Shown here in pieces: positions 4,722 to 8,726 of a DNA stretch of 8,726 bases; the first letter of the stretch is position 1, and each line of letters starts with the position of its first letter. Location of the stretch: the NCBI GenBank assembly GCA_013695925.1, contig JACCZO010000213.1, forward strand, positions 1 to 8,726. Direction: 5' to 3'. Both the position numbers and the translations under genes were made by a program. Source of the DNA: Chthoniobacterales bacterium (GTDB lineage: Bacteria; Verrucomicrobiota; Verrucomicrobiia; Chthoniobacterales; UBA10450). A model generated the notes under the pieces. The model was given only the letters and a program-made list of their open reading frames with translations, searched no databases and was not told the origin of the DNA.

Positions 4722-6443
4722 TTGAAACCTACCACAATCCAGTATCGCGACGCCCGGATCAGCCGGCGCGGCATCGATGAGCACGCCAGGACGGCGGAAC
4801 TAAGTTTCGCCAGCCCGGACCCATACGAACGGTCATTCGGCATCGAGATCCTCGATTGCACATCGACGGCAGTGAACCTCTCCCGTTTGAACAACGGCGG
4901 AAACTTGCTGGTGGATCACGACGTTAAAGACGTGGTCGGCGTAGTAGAACGCGCCTGGTGCGATGGCGGCAAAGCCCGCGCACTTGTCCGGTTCGGCAAA
5001 GGCGCACGCGCCTCCGAAGTCTGGTCGGACGTGTCTGAAGGAATCCGCAGCAACGTCTCAGTCGGCTACCAAGTCGACGAACTACAAGAATCCGGCAAGC
5101 AAGGAGGCCAGAAGGTCTTCAGAGCTACCCGGTGGACTCCACTCGAAATTTCCATTGTCTCTGTGCCCGCCGACGCAACCGTCGGAATCGGCCGCTCCGC
5201 AAATCACCCCATGAACACCACCACCACCCCCGAAAACAAACACGACGACAACGCCATCCGCGAGCTCGCCGCTACCCTCAAGAAACAAGCCGGCTTCGCG
5301 TCGTCTCTCCCATTCGACCTCGAAGTCGAGGCGGAGCGTTGCATCGCGCGGGGCCTAAGCACCAAGGACTTTCAGAAGCACTGCGTCGACGCCATGTCGC
5401 CGGAACCGTTCCGCGTGGCGGCTAGCGATACGGCTGGCACGTCCGGGAGCTATCACGCGCGTCGCTCCTTCGGCGACAACACCCGCTCCATCGGCGCAAC
5501 GATCCTCGCAGACCAAGAGTTCCAGCGATTCGTGCGGCAAGGCGGCCAGAAATACGTGTCGATGGATATTCCAGGCATCGCCAACGTTCGCACGGCGCTG
5601 ACTCTTAGCGGCACGACGCTCTCGAATGTAGATCAGACTCAGACAATTATTCCGTTCACTGTCGAACGTCTTACGATTGCTGATTTATTTAGTCAGGGCA
5701 CCACGACGGGCTCCAGTGTGCGTTTTGCGACTGAGACCGGTTTCGAAAATACCAGTTCTGCCGTAGCCGAGTCCGCAACCAAACCAGAAATTTCTCTGGA
5801 ACTTTCACCGACGGACGCCCCGGTAAAAAAATTGGCAGGCTATGTCCGGTGTTCCCAAGAATTAATCGAGGATGTCACCGCGGCCCAGTCGTTCATCGAT
5901 ATGCGACTACGCTTTGCAATTGAAGAACGCGAAGAGCAGCAACTGCTTTCTGGTTCAGGTGCCGGCGCAAATCTTTTAGGGCTTTTGAACGTAAGCGGAA
6001 TCGGCAGCCAGGCATACTCAAATTCGCCGGCCGACACGATCAGGAAGGGGATGACGACGGTAAGGATTGCGTCGAAGATGCCGGCCACGGCTGTGGTTCT
6101 TCATCCAACGGACCTCGAGAATCTACAACTCGCGAAAGACGCCAACGGCCAATACCTCGTCGGGAACATCTTCGCTCAAAATGAGATGGGCCAACTTGTT
6201 CGCACGCCGAGCATCTTCGGCCTTCCCATCGTGGAAACTACCGCGGCAACAGCCGGGGCGGCGATTATTGGAGCCTTCAAACCTTGTGCATGGTTGTGGA
6301 GACGCAGCGGCGTAAGTTTAAGTGCCTCCCGCGAGGAAGGCACCAACTTCATTACGAACATGATCACGATTTTAGCCGAAGAGCGTCTGGCGAGCGGCAT
6401 TGTGATTCCTTCAGGCTTCGTCGTCGCCGATGTCTCAGCGTAA
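4722..6443 (+). CDS. HK97 prohead protease-major capsid protein fusion
   Basis: A 573-aa single polypeptide joining the maturation protease and the capsid protein of an HK97-fold head. The protease domain is about residues 5-160; candidate catalytic residues are H66 in LLVDHDVKDVVGVVE and S113 in GIRSNVSVGYQV, with the closing EISIVSVPADATVGIGR. A scaffold/delta-like helical stretch runs about 172-230. The capsid domain spans about 255-573, with recognisable blocks IIPFTVERLTIADLF, KKLAGYVRCSQELIED, EEREEQQLLSGSG, VVLHPTDLENLQLAKD and IFGLPIVETT. The start is uncertain: TTG at 4722 has no ribosome site, and the same frame is open to 4602. An internal ATG at 5211 (M164) lies just at the protease-delta junction, but also lacks a ribosome site. 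It would form procapsids and self-cleave during maturation. Confidence 0.92.
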   Translation: MKPTTIQYRDARISRRGIDEHARTAELSFASPDPYERSFGIEILDCTSTAVNLSRLNNGGNLLVDHDVKDVVGVVERAWCDGGKARALVRFGKGARASEVWSDVSEGIRSNVSVGYQVDELQESGKQGGQKVFRATRWTPLEISIVSVPADATVGIGRSANHPMNTTTTPENKHDDNAIRELAATLKKQAGFASSLPFDLEVEAERCIARGLSTKDFQKHCVDAMSPEPFRVAASDTAGTSGSYHARRSFGDNTRSIGATILADQEFQRFVRQGGQKYVSMDIPGIANVRTALTLSGTTLSNVDQTQTIIPFTVERLTIADLFSQGTTTGSSVRFATETGFENTSSAVAESATKPEISLELSPTDAPVKKLAGYVRCSQELIEDVTAAQSFIDMRLRFAIEEREEQQLLSGSGAGANLLGLLNVSGIGSQAYSNSPADTIRKGMTTVRIASKMPATAVVLHPTDLENLQLAKDANGQYLVGNIFAQNEMGQLVRTPSIFGLPIVETTAATAGAAIIGAFKPCAWLWRRSGVSLSASREEGTNFITNMITILAEERLASGIVIPSGFVVADVSA

Positions 6444-6651
6444 GCCAGTTCCGGCCGCCAAGGTCTGCCCTAAGTGTCAGGGACGCGGTAAGCGTCTCGT
6501 GAAGACAGAGTCGGGATTCGCGATCGCCTTCTGTTCCTGCAAGGACGGCAAGCGACTCGAACGTGACGCGGGCGGCGATGGTTCACCTACTAAGCAGGCG
6601 AACTACCTCAAACGAACGTATCGGATAGGTCGCCCGGTGGCTGCCGCGTAA
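6430..6651 (+). CDS. Small zinc-ribbon protein
   Basis: A 73-aa protein with C-P-K-C-x-G-x-G-K (about residues 13-21) and, after a short beta-like stretch, C-S-C (about 35-37), a zinc-binding arrangement like half of a DnaJ-type zinc finger. The C-terminus is basic (NYLKRTYRIGRPV). The gene overlaps the capsid gene by 14 bases, so it is probably translated with it. No enzymatic motif is present. In phages, small proteins of this look occur among late genes without a settled role. The function is unknown; metal binding is the only supported property. Confidence 0.65.
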   Translation: MSQRKPVPAAKVCPKCQGRGKRLVKTESGFAIAFCSCKDGKRLERDAGGDGSPTKQANYLKRTYRIGRPVAAA

Positions 6652-6662
6652 TCCGGTTCTCG

Positions 6663-6800
6663 ATGATGCCGTCGAACCTAAAAATTGCGGCGCCCGTTCA
6701 ACTTGAAGTCGAAGTGCCGATCAGTATTTCGCAGCACGGCACCGCGGCGTTTCATAAAAAAGACCTCGCCGGGAAATGGGTCGAGCTCCTACCCACATGA
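6663..6800 (+). CDS. 45-aa hypothetical protein
   Basis: A 45-aa gene with two consecutive ATG codons at the start (either may be used). The sequence (NLKIAAPVQLEVEVPISISQ, ending DLAGKWVELLPT) is rich in alternating hydrophobic and charged residues and looks like a small beta-structured protein. It begins 11 bases after the zinc-ribbon stop and ends in an ATGA overlap with the next gene, strong context for a real gene. I recognise no family. Its place after the capsid gene is compatible with a minor head or capsid-decoration role, but that is speculation. Confidence 0.55.
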   Translation: MMPSNLKIAAPVQLEVEVPISISQHGTAAFHKKDLAGKWVELLPT

Positions 6801-7348
6801 ACCTAACTGAGGATCTGGATCGCTTCACAATCGAGCTAGTCGAGCACGTAAACCGCAGCTACGCGGACTTCGTGGCAGCAGGCGACGCGGCTTCCGCGAA
6901 GCTCCTGGCGGTCGTGAACAAAGGTCGCGAGATTGGCGTCTATCTCAAATCGTTAAAGGCGAAGCATCGCGCATGGGAACAGCTCGCCCTACCAAATCTC
7001 ACTACTAAGCCGACACCGGGGAAACTCGCCTTCCCCGTCAGCTATGCTAAGAGCTTCATTCGCCTTGCCGAGAGATTGAAACAGCCGGCCGAGACCGCGG
7101 CTGATGCAATCTCCTCATTGAAAGAAGTGATGATTTTACAGGGCGAGCTTGATCTGCCACAAGGGCATGGTCGGCAGCGGATTCATGACACCGACCACGT
7201 TAGCGAGCTCGTCAAAATTCTGATGAACGCCCAGCAGACTTTCAACAAGTATCTCCGCGGCGAGATTCCAGGCTGGAGCAAGCAACGCCGGGACGATCTG
7301 CGAGCGCAGCTTGAGCCAATTGTTGCGATTTACAATCTGCTCGGATAG
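6797..7348 (+). CDS. Hypothetical protein resembling DUF3102
   Basis: A 183-aa, mostly helical protein. Residues about 29-95 (KLLAVVNKGREIGVYLKSLK, then WEQLALPNL and FPVSYAKSFIRLAERLKQP) match the general plan of DUF3102 phage and plasmid proteins: a helix, a W-containing segment, and a turn followed by a DNA-binding-like helix with SYAKSFIRLAERL. The C-terminal part (about 135-183) includes VSELVKILMNAQQTFNKYL and SKQRRDDLRAQLEPIVAIYNLL. ATG at 6797 is chosen because it forms an ATGA overlap with the preceding gene; an in-frame ATG at 6776 is the alternative. It ends the plus-strand operon just before a hairpin. The family call is tentative and no function follows from it. Confidence 0.6.
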   Translation: MNLTEDLDRFTIELVEHVNRSYADFVAAGDAASAKLLAVVNKGREIGVYLKSLKAKHRAWEQLALPNLTTKPTPGKLAFPVSYAKSFIRLAERLKQPAETAADAISSLKEVMILQGELDLPQGHGRQRIHDTDHVSELVKILMNAQQTFNKYLRGEIPGWSKQRRDDLRAQLEPIVAIYNLLG

Positions 7349-7374
7349 CCCCGCCAGATCGCTCCGGCGAGGCT
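7347..7374. terminator. Hairpin between convergent genes
   Basis: AGCCCCGCC (7347-7355) and GGCGAGGCT (7366-7374) pair over nine positions with one C-A mismatch around a 10-nt loop. It lies at the end of the plus-strand capsid operon and just before the end of the minus-strand gene at 7386, so it could stop transcription from both sides. There is no clear U-tract, so it may act less as an intrinsic terminator than as a stabilising 3' structure. Confidence 0.45.
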
Positions 7375-7385
7375 CGCTGATTCAA

Positions 7386-7733
7386 TCAAGCTGCCGATGC
7401 GACATCACGCCGCAGGAGCGCATCGACGTAATTTGAGAACGTGCGATTTTCCTCGCGCGCTCTGGCCTTTCCATGAGTCAACACGCTTTCGGGCAGGCAG
7501 AGCGTTTTCGTGACCGTGGTGCGGCGGCGGTGGCGCTTCAGTCCTTCCGAGATCGCCTCTTCCCATATTTGCGTATAGGTCAGCCCTTTTCGCTTCGCCT
7601 CCGCTTCCAGTTGTTTTTGGTCTGCGGCCGGAATTTCGATTGAGGCCCACGGCTTCCTGTCCCGACCCGAGAAGAAGTTGATCCGCTGCATTTTCGCTGC
7701 ATTCGATTTAGTTGTCTGTTTCATGCCTTCCAT
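7386..7733 (-). CDS. Double ribbon-helix-helix DNA-binding protein
   Basis: A 115-aa protein with two RHH-like units in tandem. Unit one is about residues 29-68 (ASIEIPAADQKQLEAEAKRK, then LTYTQIWEEAISEGLKRH); unit two is about 74-110 (VTKTLCLPESVLTHGKARAR, then RTFSNYVDALLRRDV). Each has the strand, helix, turn, helix order of Arc/CopG-type proteins, which usually need two chains to make one binding unit; here one chain could supply both. Such proteins are commonly antitoxins or autorepressors. The frame is open upstream to 8018, but the protein-like part starts at ATG 7733, with ATG 7724 as an alternative. It lies downstream of the BrnT-type toxin and its overlapping partner. A pair of direct repeats at 7913-7943 may be its operator. 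Confidence 0.65.
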   Translation of the reverse strand: MEGMKQTTKSNAAKMQRINFFSGRDRKPWASIEIPAADQKQLEAEAKRKGLTYTQIWEEAISEGLKRHRRRTTVTKTLCLPESVLTHGKARAREENRTFSNYVDALLRRDVASAA

Positions 7734-7912
7734 CAGCCGATGAAAAACAGAGCGTGGAAAGAAAAATCTCGCGTTACTTTCTGGTGACTTGTTAGGCCGT
7801 TTTCGAGTCGATTCATAGAGGAAATGGGGGCGGGTTGCGCACCTACCACCAAGCGAAAAAGTTTCGAATATCCCGCGAAAATCAACGCCAACCGCCCCGA
7901 TGCGCCGCTTTT

Positions 7913-7943
7913 GCCCGAATTTCCAAAGTGCGCCCAAATTTCC
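7913..7943. promoter_or_regulatory. 12-bp direct repeats upstream of the RHH gene
   Basis: GCCCGAATTTCC (7913-7924) and GCCCAAATTTCC (7932-7943) differ at one base and start 19 bp apart, about two helical turns. They lie in the ~240-bp stretch without a convincing gene (7734-7975), between the RHH gene start and the end of the gene in the antitoxin position. RHH proteins bind repeated short sites on the same face of DNA, so this could be an operator. No clear promoter boxes were found nearby; the remainder of this stretch shows nothing recognisable. Confidence 0.35.
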
Positions 7944-7975
7944 TGCGATCTCGAACGCGCGAATCGGCGGTGATA

Positions 7976-8257
7976 CTAATCTAGCGGCATTTTCAGACAG
8001 CCGGCAGACAGGTCGCAATGATCCAATATGTCTTCGCCGCCATCAAACTTTTTGAGCAACGGATCGGCGCCAATTGATCGCCGCTGAATTGTCCGGGCGA
8101 ACCCTATCGTCGCGGCCTTTTTGCCGGCCGGGGATGACACGAACGAATAGGCGGTTTTAGCTGAAACGACCCCTTTTTGTCCCTTCGAAGCCGGTCTGAC
8201 CGAGTGGGGGCTACGCCTTGCTGATACGGCTTTCGGTTTTTTTAATGCTGACGGCAT
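7976..8257 (-). CDS. Putative antitoxin partner of the BrnT-like toxin, RHH domain absent
   Basis: A 93-aa protein whose gene overlaps the toxin gene by 47 bases, in the place where a BrnT antitoxin is expected. The N-terminal half is basic and low in complexity (PSALKKPKAVSARRSPHSVR, GQKGVVSAKTAYSF). The C-terminal segment DPLLKKFDGGEDILDHCDLS resembles the FDxGEDIxDxxD linker that precedes the RHH domain in CopG-type antitoxins paired with BrnT toxins. The protein then stops 9 residues later, with no DNA-binding domain, and the other frames downstream do not restore one. It may be a truncated antitoxin, or a variant that neutralises the toxin through the linker alone while the downstream RHH protein supplies regulation. 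The family link is from memory and tentative. Confidence 0.5.
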   Translation of the reverse strand: MPSALKKPKAVSARRSPHSVRPASKGQKGVVSAKTAYSFVSSPAGKKAATIGFARTIQRRSIGADPLLKKFDGGEDILDHCDLSAGCLKMPLD

Positions 8258-8510
8258 ACTGTTCGATTTCTCGTTGGTTTGACGGTCGGACGCTGATAAT
8301 CCGAATCGTGGCGCCTCTGTAAGATACTATACCAGTATAGGGGTTACCGTCAATCTTACCCAATGCCACGTAGCGCATCTCGCGCATTTTTTCGCGCACA
8401 GGAAATTCAAATACCGGTCCCTTCCAAAGTTCCTTGGATTCCTCGAAATCGAGGCCGTGCTTCTCTTTATTTAAAGCGCTCTTATTGGCGTCGAACTCGA
8501 ACGAAGGCAT
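8211..8510 (-). CDS. brnT: BrnT-family toxin (RNase of a type II toxin-antitoxin system)
   Basis: A 99-aa protein of the BrnT type, close to the usual ~90-100 aa. It begins MPSFEFDANKSALNKEKHGLDFEE, the signature opening of the family (F-x-W/F-D-x-x-K, then N-x-x-K-H-G-x-x-F), continues through RYVALGKIDGNPYTGIVSY and ends with TIRIISVRPSNQREIEQY, the strand with arginines thought to act in the RNase-like fold. BrnT toxins cleave RNA and arrest growth until inhibited by the antitoxin encoded downstream. ATG at 8510 is chosen because the family N-terminus starts there, although no strong ribosome site precedes it. Its downstream partner overlaps by 47 bases but is not a typical BrnA. It may stabilise the element or act in defence. 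Confidence 0.85.
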   Translation of the reverse strand: MPSFEFDANKSALNKEKHGLDFEESKELWKGPVFEFPVREKMREMRYVALGKIDGNPYTGIVSYRGATIRIISVRPSNQREIEQYAVSIKKTESRISKA

Positions 8511-8599
8511 TGCCGTGCGGAGGACAGCGTAACCCGTGGATATCAGCAAATCCAGCATGCATCTTGACCACATCGTCGAAGATATGTTCACTTGCACAC

Positions 8600-8726
8600 A
8601 TGCGAGCACAGCGCCTTCAAAATGCCCTTCGCGCCCTCGAACAAGCCATCCAGGGCGTAACGTCGGCGCTGGCGGAAGTGCGAAGCCATCAAGACCCGCT
8701 CGCGTCGCACATCTTCGTCTCTCGGC
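8600..8726 (+). CDS. Possible 5' end of a gene (partial)
   Basis: An open frame from ATG 8600 runs off the right edge (42 codons seen). MRAQRLQNALRALEQAIQGV and the following TSALAEVRSHQDPLASHIFVSR look like an amphipathic coiled-coil start of a real protein. No ribosome site is obvious, and a second frame (from 8557) is also open to the edge, so the assignment is weak. It is divergent from the toxin gene, with ~90 bp between the two starts in which nothing is recognised. Confidence 0.35.
   Translation, partial: MRAQRLQNALRALEQAIQGVTSALAEVRSHQDPLASHIFVSR

Noticed and set aside
7734..8018. N-terminal extension of the RHH gene frame up to 8018
   Set aside because: The extra 95 residues are low in conservation-like features and overlap the upstream gene; the protein-like sequence begins at 7733.
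8327..8340. Inverted repeat CTATAC-CA-GTATAG
   Set aside because: It lies inside the BrnT-type coding sequence over the conserved NPYTGIVSY region, so codon constraint explains it well enough; operator role unsupported.

Overview
The window reads as a compact, phage-derived integrated element, moderately GC-rich and densely packed, flanked by or continuing into chromosomal sequence. The organism cannot be fixed from the sequence. From memory, the integrase C-terminus (WPDNALRHSYATY, then EMGNSVGKLMTNYREL) is the style I associate with Verrucomicrobia such as Opitutaceae or Chthoniobacter relatives; this is a low-confidence guess. No rRNA, complete canonical tRNA, CRISPR array or insertion sequence was seen.

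Left edge (1-200): the last 26 codons of a plus-strand gene, then, on the minus strand, the 3' end of a tRNA gene (T-arm, acceptor strand, discriminator G, CCA). This is where a tRNA-targeting tyrosine recombinase leaves its attachment site, and the integrase gene starts about 80 bp away. The polarity implies that the intact tRNA lies beyond the right edge of the window.

Early region (201-4032): integrase; a minus-strand gene of unknown function that overlaps the integrase tail; a divergent AlpA/excisionase-type HTH gene with an operator-like dyad and clustered TTGCAA motifs; a replication-protein-like gene with repeats in its linker; a DUF2188-like small protein; a basic zinc-finger protein; and a small helical protein. 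Several of these are joined by 4-nt GTGA/ATGA overlaps, which suggests one translationally coupled operon.

Packaging and capsid region (4022-7348): a Nu1-like small terminase, a 42-codon open frame that breaks down, then a single 573-aa HK97 prohead protease-major capsid fusion, followed by a small zinc-ribbon protein, a 45-aa protein and a 183-aa protein resembling DUF3102 phage/plasmid proteins. No portal, large terminase, head-tail connector or tail gene is present. The order int, alpA, rep, terS, protease-capsid matches a capsid-encoding phage satellite, or a prophage reduced to that state. A hairpin closes the operon.

Right region (7386-8510, minus strand): a BrnT-type toxin gene, an overlapping gene in the antitoxin position that lacks an obvious DNA-binding domain, and a protein with two tandem ribbon-helix-helix units. 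This looks like a toxin-antitoxin/regulatory cargo module. The window ends inside a possible plus-strand gene.
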